This document shows positions 1 through 8,744 of a stretch of 64,000 nucleotides of DNA, in pieces; the first letter of the stretch is position 1; each line of letters starts with the position of its first letter. The translations under genes and the position numbers were made by a program. The notes below the pieces were generated by a model. That model ran no database searches. It worked only from the letters and a program-made list of their open reading frames with translations, and was not told where the DNA came from. Origin of the DNA: Bacteroidetes bacterium GWA2_40_15 (GTDB taxonomy: Bacteria > Bacteroidota > Bacteroidia > Bacteroidales > VadinHA17); the NCBI GenBank assembly GCA_001768195.1, contig MENI01000110.1, positions 1 to 64,000 of the forward strand, given 5' to 3'.

Positions 1-140
1 GTTGAAAAATCTAAATCCATTAACCGCAGGGGGCGCAAAGGCAAGACGCAAAGATCACAAAGAGCTGAAAATATGTGTTTTAGCTTTGCGTTCTTTGCAA
101 CATCTTAGCGTTCTTTGCGGTTAAAAAGGATTTTTTCAAC
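1..140. repeat. Long imperfect palindrome built from short direct repeats
   Basis: The outer ends GTTGAAAAATC (from position 1) and GATTTTTTCAAC (up to about 140) are near-perfect inverted copies. Inside them TTAACCGCA (20-28) pairs with TGCGGTTAA (116-124). The left arm carries several copies of CGCAAAG and the right arm several copies of CTTTGCG. The transcript could fold into one long hairpin. It lies just upstream of the DUF5107-TPR gene and contains no ORF. A second palindrome of the same design, but with different units, lies at 61712-61798. Confidence 0.75.
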
Positions 141-242
141 AGCCCCGATCTCCCACGTACAATACAAAGAAATTTACAAAGAATGTATTAATATTTTCAG
201 CATAATTATGTTATATTTAGATACATAATTTTAAATGCTGTA

Positions 243-3200
243 ATGATGAAGACATTGAACACTACCTTCCGTATTTTGTTGATATTAACTCTCCTGGTAT
301 CTGTTTCTTTTTCAGGGTTTTCCCAGACTGGTAAAGCCATAGTAAAAGAGTATAATCAGACCTACACAACCTACCCATATTCTGATCCGAGTCCCGTACC
401 TGTTCTATCGTCTCTTTATCCGTATTTCAGGTATGACGGGTTTACTGATACTCCTGTTCAGAAAGAGTGGAAGGTTGTTGAACTTGAGAACGACTATATA
501 AAAGTTCTTATCTTCCCTGAAGTGGGAGGTAAGATTTGGACCGCAATTGAAAAATCGACTAACCAGCCATTCATATATTATAATCATGCTGTTAAATTCC
601 GCGATGTTGCCATGCGTGGCCCTTATACAAGCGGTGGCCTTGAACTGAACTATGGCATAATAGGTCATACCCCAAATGCTGCAACACCTGTTGATTACGT
701 GATTCAGAATAATGATGACAGTAGTGTGAGCTGCATTGTCGGGGTACTGGATCTCCTGACACGGAGTAACTGGCGTCTTGAAATCAGATTACCGAATGAT
801 AAAGCATATTTCATTACAAAGACCTTCTGGTACAACTCAACTCCGGTGTCACAACCTTATTATCACTGGCTGAACGGAGGATACAAATCAGCAGGGAATC
901 TGGAATTCATATTCCCCGGAACACACTATGTCGGACATGGGGGTGAATATGCCCGCTGGCCTGTTAATGAGAATAACGGACAGAAGATCTCTTTCTACGA
1001 AGAGAATAATTTCGGCGGGTATAAATCATATCATGTTCTCGGCAAATATGCCGGCTTCGCAGGAGGTTACTGGCATGATGATAAGTTCGGTGTGGTAAGA
1101 TACGGTAACTATGATGACAAAGCAGGGAAAAAGATATGGATATGGGGTCTCTCACGGCAGGGAATGATATGGGAGAAACTTCTTACCGATACTGACGGCC
1201 AATATGTTGAAATGCAGTCGGGAAGGTTATTTAACCAGAACTCGGGCCGATCATTATACACACCTTTCAAATACATGGGTTTTGCTCCCTATGCAACCGA
1301 TATCTGGACCGAATATTTCTATCCGGTTCTGAAAACCCGCGGTTATGTGGAAGCTAATGAATATGGAGCTCTTAATCTGAAAAATGAGGATGGTTATCTT
1401 AAAGTCTACTTTTCCCCGGCTCAGAAAATTGACGATAATCTTGAAATCAGGGAGGGACAGAATGTGCTGTACAGCAAGAAGGTAAGCCTTGCTCCAATGA
1501 AGACATTTGCTGATTCCATAAGATTCAATGGCAATGCTGAGAATCTTACAGTAACTGTGGGAGTCACTAAACTTACATACAGCTCAGATCCGCAATTCAA
1601 TGTTATAAGCAGACCGCTTGCTGCGCCTGATGATTTTGACTGGAAGAGTGCCTACGGATTGTATCTGGAAGGAAGGGAAGCAATGGATCAAAAGATGTAT
1701 CCGCATGCTGAAGAGAAACTTAAGGCTGCTATTAAGCTTGATCATAATCATATTCCGTCATTGCTCAGAATGGCTGAACTTAAACTCAGGAATCTTCAGT
1801 ACAAAGAAGCCCTTGAATTTGCCACCAGAGCGCTCAGTATCGATACACATGATGGTGAAACCAATTATTATTACGGCCTGGTCAATGACCGTCTTGGAAA
1901 TATAACAGATGCAAAGGACGGCTACAGTATCGCCACGCTTTCATCGGAATATCGAAGTGCTGCATATACCGGGCTCAGCAGACTTTATCTCAAAGAGAAT
2001 GATTATGCCAGGGCGCTTGGATATGCCTGGCGGGCGGTTGATTATAACAGGTATAATATTGAAGCACTTCAGCTGCAGGCAGTTATAAACAGGAAGAATG
2101 GTGATATTGGTAAAGCTGAAAGTGTATTGAAGACTATTCTTGCTTTTGATCCTCTTAATCATTTTTCGGGATTTGAGAAGTACTTGATGAAAAATGATGA
2201 GATGAGCAAAAAAGCGTTTGTATCACTGATACGCAATGAATTGCCATATGAAACATTTATGGAACTTGCCGTATGGTACTATAATGCAGGCTGTACAGAT
2301 GAAGCAGCAAAAGTTCTTGCCTTATCACCGGCAACTGCAGAAACAGAATACTGGTTGAGCTTCCTTCAGAACAAAAAAGTGAACTTCGAAGCAATCAAAC
2401 CTGCTTATTCATTTCCGTTCCGGTGGGAATTGGCACAGGTAATTGAGAAACTCTTAAGCAGCCAGGATAACTGGCTCCTTAAGTTCCATCTTGCACTGAT
2501 CTATAAAGACAGGAACCGGATTGAGGAATCTGTCAGTCTGATTACTTCATGTGGAGATACTCCCGACTTTGCTCCTTTTTATGCTGTAAGAGCCGAGTTG
2601 CTGCGTGGGAAAGATGATATACAGTGTGAAAAAGATTTAAAAAAGGCACTTTCGCTTGATAATCAGTGGCGCTATCAGCAATACATGGCAAATTACTATA
2701 TAAGTAACAGGCAGTATGATAAAGCTCTTGAAATAACAGGTCCGTTTTACAAGAGCCATCCCGGCGACTTCAGAATGGGGACTATACATGCCAGAGCTTT
2801 GCTTCTAAGCAAGAAATATAGAGAGGCAGATGCTCTTCTGACAAAACTGAATATAATCCCGGTTGAGGGAGCAACAGGCGGAAGGGAAATGTACCGTGAA
2901 GCAAAACTTATGCAGGCTGTCGGGCTGATGGAGAAGAAAAACTACAATGGCGCGCTGAAATTCATTAAACAGGCTGACCTGTGGCCCGAAAACCTTGGCG
3001 TTGGCAAACCTTACGAGGAGGATATTGACATGCGTCTGGAGAACTGGATGAGCTACCTCTGTCTTACGGGGTTGAAAAAATCACCGGAAGCTCAGACGAA
3101 ACTTGATGTCATTATTAAATTCAGACCGGGGATAGAAAATACTGTCAGGAACTTCCTTCCTTCAAATGCAATCATTACTGCCTGGACTTATGAAAAGATG

Positions 3201-3371
3201 GACAGGAAGGATGAGGGACTTAAGTGGCTCGACAGCCAGATTGCTGCCTTCCCCAAATCGAAACTCATTGAATGGAGCAAGGCTGTATTTACAAATGATT
3301 CAGGATTTTTCCTAAACGAGGGTGACAAGGATGCAAATGCCAGAATTATAGAACAGCTTATGAAGCTTTGA
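243..3371 (+). CDS. Secreted DUF5107 domain protein with C-terminal TPR repeats
   Basis: A protein of 1042 residues with an N-terminal signal peptide (hydrophobic core about residues 9-25, then a Q-rich cleavage region), so it is predicted to be exported. Residues of about 55-380 resemble the DUF5107 domain, which is rich in Trp, Tyr and Gly and has a VGGKIW motif near residue 95. The rest, from about residue 460, is a long series of helix-turn-helix TPR-like repeats ending at the C terminus. DUF5107-TPR proteins are common beside polysaccharide-degradation genes in Bacteroidota; their biochemical role is not established. The start is one of two adjacent ATG codons. It stands alone, with 324 bp before the next gene. 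The family call is good, the function unknown. Confidence 0.8.
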   Translation: MMKTLNTTFRILLILTLLVSVSFSGFSQTGKAIVKEYNQTYTTYPYSDPSPVPVLSSLYPYFRYDGFTDTPVQKEWKVVELENDYIKVLIFPEVGGKIWTAIEKSTNQPFIYYNHAVKFRDVAMRGPYTSGGLELNYGIIGHTPNAATPVDYVIQNNDDSSVSCIVGVLDLLTRSNWRLEIRLPNDKAYFITKTFWYNSTPVSQPYYHWLNGGYKSAGNLEFIFPGTHYVGHGGEYARWPVNENNGQKISFYEENNFGGYKSYHVLGKYAGFAGGYWHDDKFGVVRYGNYDDKAGKKIWIWGLSRQGMIWEKLLTDTDGQYVEMQSGRLFNQNSGRSLYTPFKYMGFAPYATDIWTEYFYPVLKTRGYVEANEYGALNLKNEDGYLKVYFSPAQKIDDNLEIREGQNVLYSKKVSLAPMKTFADSIRFNGNAENLTVTVGVTKLTYSSDPQFNVISRPLAAPDDFDWKSAYGLYLEGREAMDQKMYPHAEEKLKAAIKLDHNHIPSLLRMAELKLRNLQYKEALEFATRALSIDTHDGETNYYYGLVNDRLGNITDAKDGYSIATLSSEYRSAAYTGLSRLYLKENDYARALGYAWRAVDYNRYNIEALQLQAVINRKNGDIGKAESVLKTILAFDPLNHFSGFEKYLMKNDEMSKKAFVSLIRNELPYETFMELAVWYYNAGCTDEAAKVLALSPATAETEYWLSFLQNKKVNFEAIKPAYSFPFRWELAQVIEKLLSSQDNWLLKFHLALIYKDRNRIEESVSLITSCGDTPDFAPFYAVRAELLRGKDDIQCEKDLKKALSLDNQWRYQQYMANYYISNRQYDKALEITGPFYKSHPGDFRMGTIHARALLLSKKYREADALLTKLNIIPVEGATGGREMYREAKLMQAVGLMEKKNYNGALKFIKQADLWPENLGVGKPYEEDIDMRLENWMSYLCLTGLKKSPEAQTKLDVIIKFRPGIENTVRNFLPSNAIITAWTYEKMDRKDEGLKWLDSQIAAFPKSKLIEWSKAVFTNDSGFFLNEGDKDANARIIEQLMKL

Positions 3372-3695
3372 TTTTAATTATGGGGGTTGCTAAATGGCCT
3401 CTCTCTGATGCAAAAAGGAACTCCCTGGCTCCACATGATATGGCAGCTTCACACCACTGGTCAGTATTCAGATTTGAATGATTTTCATATAGCTGTTATT
3501 ATAAAGCAAAACATGCAATTGGGTTAATATTATAAATGACATGGTCGTTTTCTGCTGAAATACCTGGTGAAATGGTTTTTTATTTGTATATTTAATATCT
3601 TTGAGTCAATGCAATACAATTCAGGTCATAATTATTTTTAAGTTAAATTTACACTTTCCGGAGATTTTAATAATCATTATGGAGGAAAATTCCTG
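3372..3695. other. Intergenic region before the hybrid histidine kinase gene
   Basis: These 324 bp hold no convincing gene. The longest ATG-initiated frame (3380-3481, 33 codons) has no recognisable features. The only signal seen is a TATCTTTG sequence at 3596-3603 that fits the Bacteroidota -7 element. Confidence 0.5.
3596..3603 (+). promoter_or_regulatory. Candidate -7 promoter element for the hybrid histidine kinase
   Basis: TATCTTTG matches the Bacteroidota -7 consensus TAnnTTTG exactly. It lies about 92 bp upstream of the kinase start. No good -33 TTTG was found at the usual spacing, so the call rests on a single element. Confidence 0.35.
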
Positions 3696-6071
3696 TTGCA
3701 GTCAATGAATCTGAAAATATTTCATTATCCCATGATGAAAGAAAAAATATATAAGTCAGTAATTAAGAATGCAGCTTTTGGATATGCATGTCATGAGATA
3801 TTATTTGATAAAAAGGGAAACCGTGCTGATTACAGGATTACAGATGTAAACAGTGCTTATGAAGATTTAACCGGACTTAGTTCATCAGAGCTTACATGCG
3901 GCAGGATTTCAGAACTTTTCTATAAAAAGAAAAGTCTGTCAGCCATTACATCAGATTTTTATGACATACTGTCCTTGCATTCTGATAGTGAGAAGATTGA
4001 GTACTTCTCAGAGAATACAAAGCGATGGTATGATGTTCAGGTGCTGAAAAGTATTGATGGGTATCTTATTACTCTGCTTAACGACATTACGCAACTGAAA
4101 AGCCTTCAGACTGAACTTGATAACACAGGCTATCTCCTTGTTGAGCATGACAGGTATATGCAGCTGAGGAATTTGCTGACCGAAAGTGAGGATAATTACA
4201 GATCGCTTACAGAACAGTTGCCTGTTGGTGTTTACAGAACCACAATTGACGGTCAGCTGATTTACTCAAACATGGCATTGGCCAGGATCCTTAATTACGA
4301 TTCGACAAAGGAGCTGCTGGAAGTGGATGTAAAGCAGTTGTATGTTAATCCTGCTGACAGGCATGATCAGCTGAAATTTGCAGAAAATACTTCAGCTGTT
4401 CTAAATAGTGAGTTCCAACTCATCAGGAGAACAGGTGAACTGATATGGGTAAAGGACAATTGCCGTCTGTTCTTTGGCAAGGATAATAGTCCTTTATATT
4501 TTGACGGGATACTTGAGGATATTACTGAAAAAAAGCATGCCGAGATTGCCGTCAAGGAGAATGAAGCCAATCTTAAGTCGATAATAGAAAACACGCTTGA
4601 AAATATATGGTCAGTTAACCTGAACTATGAAATTCAGTATGTAAATGAGGTTTTTATATCTGCTTTTAAACGGACTTTTGGAGTACAACTATCCCCTGGT
4701 GTCAATATTGTAGAATCACTGCCTGAAGGCCTTAACCAATTATGGAAGGGAAGATACGACAGGGCCTTTCTTAATGAACATTTTTTGTTTGAAGACAAGA
4801 TTGATATCAATGATTCTTCAGTTTATATTGAAGTTGCCATGAATCCGATTGTTATTGATGGCAAAGTTGCTGGAGTTTCGGTTTACGGGAGGGATATAAC
4901 TGAGAATAAACATGCAGAGCAAAAACTGATCACTGCCAAGGAAAAGGCAGAAGAGAGTGATCGTCTTAAGTCAGCTTTTCTAGCCAATATGAGTCATGAA
5001 ATACGAACTCCCATGAGTGGAATAATTGGCTTCCTTAACCTGCTTAATGAGCCTGACCTGTCTGACGAAAACAAAACCGCCTATATCAACATTGTTACTC
5101 AAAGCGGCCATCGTCTGCTTGATACCATCAATGACATTATTGAAATATCAAGAATAGAAACCGGCGGACTGCAGATTATTATGACACCGGTAAATGTATC
5201 GGAGCTGTTTGGTTATTACAGTGGTTTTTTCAGACAGCAGACAACTCAGAAGAGTCTGGAATATACTGTTAAATGCCATTTGCCGGCAGACATCAGTTAT
5301 TTTAAGTCAGACAGGAAAAAGCTTGACAGTATTGTCTCAAACCTGATCAAAAATGCAATAAAATTCACACCTTCAGGTAATATTGAGTTTGGTTGCAGGC
5401 TGGTAGAGTCAAATCTTGTATTTTATGTGAACGACAGCGGAGTAGGCATCCCTGAAGAAAGACTTAATAGTATTTTTGACCGGTTTGTTCAGGGCGACCT
5501 TTCAACTTCCCGGCCGCATGAGGGATCGGGACTCGGACTGGCAATAGTAAAAGCTTATGTTGAGATGCTTCAGGGAAACATTACTGTACAATCGAAAGTA
5601 GGTGTCGGAACCTCTTTCATCTTTTCAATACCTTATGTGCCGGTTGACGAAACAAAAGTAAAATCATCTGACCTGATCTCCTCAGAGCAGATACCTATGA
5701 GTGGTACCAGTATCCTTATTGCTGAGGATGACTTCGCAAGTTACCTCTATATTCAGAAAGCTCTTTCAGGTGAGGGAATTACATTTTTACGCACTACAAA
5801 CGGAGATGATACTGTAAAGGTGGTAATGGAGAATCCTGATCTTTCTGTAATCCTGATGGATATTAAAATGCCCGGGATGACAGGACTTGAAGCCACACGA
5901 AAGATCAGGGAGTTTAACAGCAGAGTCCCCATAATTGCACAGACAGCCTATTCACTTTCAGGCGACAGGGAATTAGCTATAGAAGCCGGGTGTACCGATT
6001 ATATATCCAAACCTATTAACAGAAGAGAATTACAGAATATGGTTAAGAAGTACACCGGGAGCGTTTTGTAA
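3696..6071 (+). CDS. Hybrid sensor histidine kinase with PAS domains and receiver
   Basis: A protein of 791 residues with no clear membrane segments, so probably a cytosolic sensor. Three PAS-like regions occupy roughly residues 20-140, 165-275 and 285-405. A HisKA domain follows, with the phospho-acceptor His at about residue 434 in the motif NMSHEIRTPMSG. The HATPase domain has NLIKNAIKFT and GSGLGLAIV boxes. A receiver domain at the C terminus has its phospho-acceptor Asp at about residue 722 in ILMDIKMPG and a conserved Lys in ISKPI. The start chosen is a TTG at 3696 because GGAGG lies 10 bp upstream; an ATG follows three codons later. The stimulus and partner are unknown; no response regulator lies next to it. 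It converges on the next gene with a 10 bp gap. Confidence 0.9.
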   Translation: MQSMNLKIFHYPMMKEKIYKSVIKNAAFGYACHEILFDKKGNRADYRITDVNSAYEDLTGLSSSELTCGRISELFYKKKSLSAITSDFYDILSLHSDSEKIEYFSENTKRWYDVQVLKSIDGYLITLLNDITQLKSLQTELDNTGYLLVEHDRYMQLRNLLTESEDNYRSLTEQLPVGVYRTTIDGQLIYSNMALARILNYDSTKELLEVDVKQLYVNPADRHDQLKFAENTSAVLNSEFQLIRRTGELIWVKDNCRLFFGKDNSPLYFDGILEDITEKKHAEIAVKENEANLKSIIENTLENIWSVNLNYEIQYVNEVFISAFKRTFGVQLSPGVNIVESLPEGLNQLWKGRYDRAFLNEHFLFEDKIDINDSSVYIEVAMNPIVIDGKVAGVSVYGRDITENKHAEQKLITAKEKAEESDRLKSAFLANMSHEIRTPMSGIIGFLNLLNEPDLSDENKTAYINIVTQSGHRLLDTINDIIEISRIETGGLQIIMTPVNVSELFGYYSGFFRQQTTQKSLEYTVKCHLPADISYFKSDRKKLDSIVSNLIKNAIKFTPSGNIEFGCRLVESNLVFYVNDSGVGIPEERLNSIFDRFVQGDLSTSRPHEGSGLGLAIVKAYVEMLQGNITVQSKVGVGTSFIFSIPYVPVDETKVKSSDLISSEQIPMSGTSILIAEDDFASYLYIQKALSGEGITFLRTTNGDDTVKVVMENPDLSVILMDIKMPGMTGLEATRKIREFNSRVPIIAQTAYSLSGDRELAIEAGCTDYISKPINRRELQNMVKKYTGSVL

Positions 6072-6081
6072 CCTCTCAGCT

Positions 6082-6495
6082 TCAATATTCCAACCTGATT
6101 TTTGCTTTTCCACTGAAAGGTCTGATAATTACTGATTCATTTATTGTGTCATATTCTCCTCCGGAAACTTTCACCGGATATATTCCTTCAGGGTGAGGAA
6201 GCCGGAAAATTACCTCCTCAGGCTTTCTATCCGAATTGCACTCGACAGTTGCCTCAATAAACTTTTCATCTGGTCCCGATACAGCATAGAATGTAATCGG
6301 ACCGAAATAGCTGGATACATTTCTGATGTTCAATTCCTGACCTCCCTTCAGCCAGTTTCGTGGTACTCCGGGTAATAGCCTGGTTTTCCACTTTACGGAT
6401 ATTTTAAGGGTTTCTTCGTCTGTATCTGATAAAGAAGCAGACAGGTCAAATTGTAAAGCCGAAATTATTAATAATACTGATAAGATATTTTTCAT
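6082..6495 (-). CDS. Small secreted protein of unknown function
   Basis: A protein of 137 residues starting with a clear signal peptide (Lys-Asn, then a hydrophobic stretch ending near residue 20). The mature part looks like one beta-sandwich domain: alternating hydrophobic residues, a VPRNWLKGG stretch and a VSGGEYDT stretch near the end. I do not recognise the family. It is convergent with the histidine kinase gene, whose stop lies 10 bp away, and is divergent from the secreted protein gene at 6619. A periplasmic or surface accessory role is only a guess. Confidence 0.6.
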   Translation of the reverse strand: MKNILSVLLIISALQFDLSASLSDTDEETLKISVKWKTRLLPGVPRNWLKGGQELNIRNVSSYFGPITFYAVSGPDEKFIEATVECNSDRKPEEVIFRLPHPEGIYPVKVSGGEYDTINESVIIRPFSGKAKIRLEY

Positions 6496-6618
6496 ATTCA
6501 GCTTATATTATTTAGTTCTTAAAAATACAGAAATTGGCTGAGTTGTTTGAAAATAATGTAATTTGGGTAAATTAAATCTGCAGAAACGCACCGGTGAGAT
6601 ACTTAAAAACACACTCAG

Positions 6619-7881
6619 ATGACCAGGCTTTTATTTTTTATTCTTTTACTTCTGCTTCCATCAGTTGCTGAAGCCCAGTCAATATTCTTTACCCAGAGAT
6701 GGGTTGAATATGAAGGCAGGATAAACAATAACAAACATAAAGGGGAAAGAACAAGGGTAAATGACAGAGGTATGAGCACTCATCCTGATTTTTCGTCGAG
6801 ATATGAAGCTCACGTAAACGGACTTGCACTAGTCGGAATTACTGATACAATCAACCAGCTTGTAATGGCTGAATTAATATGTGAAATGTGGGGAGGTCAT
6901 CCCAAAACCGCCAATAAGCGATTCCAGATTAACGGTGGAAAAACGTATTCTCTTCCTTCGGATAAAACAGCTGAAGGCAACTGCGAGTATCTGTTTCCCA
7001 CAATCAAAATTGATAAAACAGAACTGGTTACCGGGACAAATGCAATCCAGTTCGCATGTGACAGGGGTGAGGCATTCTGGGGTCATTTCCTGTTGGAAGA
7101 GATTGGTATTAGGTGCTATTATGAACCAGAATCCCCATTTCTGAAACGGGCAGGATTGTCTGACTTCAGAGCTGTTCCTGAAACAAGCGATTTATCTCTG
7201 TCCGATTCATTGGATGTATGGCTCAGATTCGATGAATCGTATAAAGAAAAGATTTCACAGGTTCATTTTTTTGGATATTATAAAGGATATGACTGGAGTG
7301 GTTCAGGGAAAGAATCGCAGTGGCATGGGTACCAGTTTAAACAAAACTGGACCGGGAATATTGGCTCATCGACAGAACCGCCATATCATGTCAGATGGGA
7401 TACCCGTTTGATTCCTGATCAGGATCACAATATGGCTATTATTGCTATAGTGGAATTCAAAAACAGAATCAATTGCTGGACTGATGTCTCTGAAGCTTTC
7501 AATTTTCCGTCTGCGAGGCAACAGGTAAAGCTGATTCATTGTTCTGAAATGCCTGTTCCTTTCTGGTCGAGAAACGGAGAGTTAAAGAAGGCTGCATTTG
7601 TATTACCCTGCAATCCTGAAGATATTGAAGAGGCTCAGCTTTATTCACGAATCTGGGATGGGGGTGAAGGTTCAATTACTGAACCATTCAGGATTAATGG
7701 TGTGGCATATAAGATAACTGCAGGGAATGCTCCACACGATCTGATTTTTACAATTAACAGGATTGATCAGGCTTCTTTAAAAAAGGGATTGAACAAAATT
7801 GAGCTTCTTTCTGATACTGAACATCATGGTATTGAGATATGTATGCCTGGTCCTGCAATTGTTATCCGGTATAAAAAGTAG
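6619..7881 (+). CDS. Secreted protein with two similar beta-rich domains, unknown function
   Basis: A protein of 420 residues with a strong signal peptide (MTRLLFFILLLLLPSVAEAQ). Two parts of the mature protein look alike. Around residues 95-170 and 350-417 both run F-(Q/R)-I-N-G, then a Tyr, an ID followed by a (K/N)-G-x-N-x-I stretch, and a short strand ending in Tyr. This suggests a duplicated jelly-roll or carbohydrate-binding-like domain. No catalytic motif is visible. It begins a plus-strand run that continues into the sulfatase genes, so binding of a sulfated glycan is a reasonable but unproven guess. Confidence 0.6.
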   Translation: MTRLLFFILLLLLPSVAEAQSIFFTQRWVEYEGRINNNKHKGERTRVNDRGMSTHPDFSSRYEAHVNGLALVGITDTINQLVMAELICEMWGGHPKTANKRFQINGGKTYSLPSDKTAEGNCEYLFPTIKIDKTELVTGTNAIQFACDRGEAFWGHFLLEEIGIRCYYEPESPFLKRAGLSDFRAVPETSDLSLSDSLDVWLRFDESYKEKISQVHFFGYYKGYDWSGSGKESQWHGYQFKQNWTGNIGSSTEPPYHVRWDTRLIPDQDHNMAIIAIVEFKNRINCWTDVSEAFNFPSARQQVKLIHCSEMPVPFWSRNGELKKAAFVLPCNPEDIEEAQLYSRIWDGGEGSITEPFRINGVAYKITAGNAPHDLIFTINRIDQASLKKGLNKIELLSDTEHHGIEICMPGPAIVIRYKK

Positions 7882-7954
7882 TTTATAATTTTATTCCCTG
7901 CCAGGGGGCAATAATTATAAAATTGTTAGCTTTAAAACAACAACTAATGGATTC

Positions 7955-8704
7955 ATGATGACAACTGGTTACGTAAAGATTTTATTGATCCCGGTATTGC
8001 TTTTTACTGTTTCCACTCTGGCCCTGGCCCAGGAATCGGCACAAAGTGATAAGACAAAACTAAATGCAGGTTGTACCTTCAGCTTAAACAGTAACGGCAT
8101 ATCATCAATACCCTCTTTCTCACTTGGTGCACCTGCGATTATTGCAGCCCCTTCTTTCACCCTTGGCCGTTTCAATTACGAACCTGTACTTGCTTATGAC
8201 CTCGATATCCAGCCATGGTTTATTGATAACTGGTTCCGCTACAAAATAATTGACAAACCAAGATTTGAATTCAGGACAGGAGTAAACTTCAGCATGTATT
8301 TCAGCGATTATAAGCTTCCTGATGAGACAGTTCTGCAGGGACAGAGATATTGGGTAGCTGAATTTACAGCTATATATAAACCCTCCTCAGCAAGTTATCT
8401 GTCGGGTGCTTGCTGGATCGACAGGGGACAGGATGCCGGCACCATAGATGGGCTTTATTTCAGTATTATGGGAGAGAGATCGGAAATTGGAATAGGTAAA
8501 TCATTTCTGCTGGCTGCCAACCTTCATCTTTTTTACATCGATTACAATGGAAACAATGACGGATTATTTATTTCACCAAAGCTTACCACTTCATTAAAAA
8601 ATAAGCCGTTTGCACTCTTCTTTCACGTAATTCAGGCTATTACCGGCAACATTACGCCTTTCCCGGGTTTCAGTTGGAACATGGGGATAGCTTATTCATT
8701 GTAG
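7955..8704 (+). CDS. Secreted or outer-membrane beta-barrel-like protein, unknown function
   Basis: A protein of 249 residues with an N-terminal signal peptide ending near ALAQ (residues 22-26). The mature part alternates hydrophobic and polar residues in short strands, has many aromatic residues and ends in a hydrophobic, aromatic segment (NMGIAYSL), as small outer-membrane barrels do. It lies between a secreted unknown protein and three sulfatases on the same strand, with gaps of 73 and 40 bp. No family was recognised. Confidence 0.55.
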   Translation: MMTTGYVKILLIPVLLFTVSTLALAQESAQSDKTKLNAGCTFSLNSNGISSIPSFSLGAPAIIAAPSFTLGRFNYEPVLAYDLDIQPWFIDNWFRYKIIDKPRFEFRTGVNFSMYFSDYKLPDETVLQGQRYWVAEFTAIYKPSSASYLSGACWIDRGQDAGTIDGLYFSIMGERSEIGIGKSFLLAANLHLFYIDYNGNNDGLFISPKLTTSLKNKPFALFFHVIQAITGNITPFPGFSWNMGIAYSL

Positions 8705-8744
8705 GATACCATAATAAACTTGTGTTTTTTTCTAATTTTATACT

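Noticed and set aside
3380-3481. 33-codon ATG frame after the DUF5107 gene
   Set aside because: Too short, with no recognisable motif and no upstream ribosome-binding signal.
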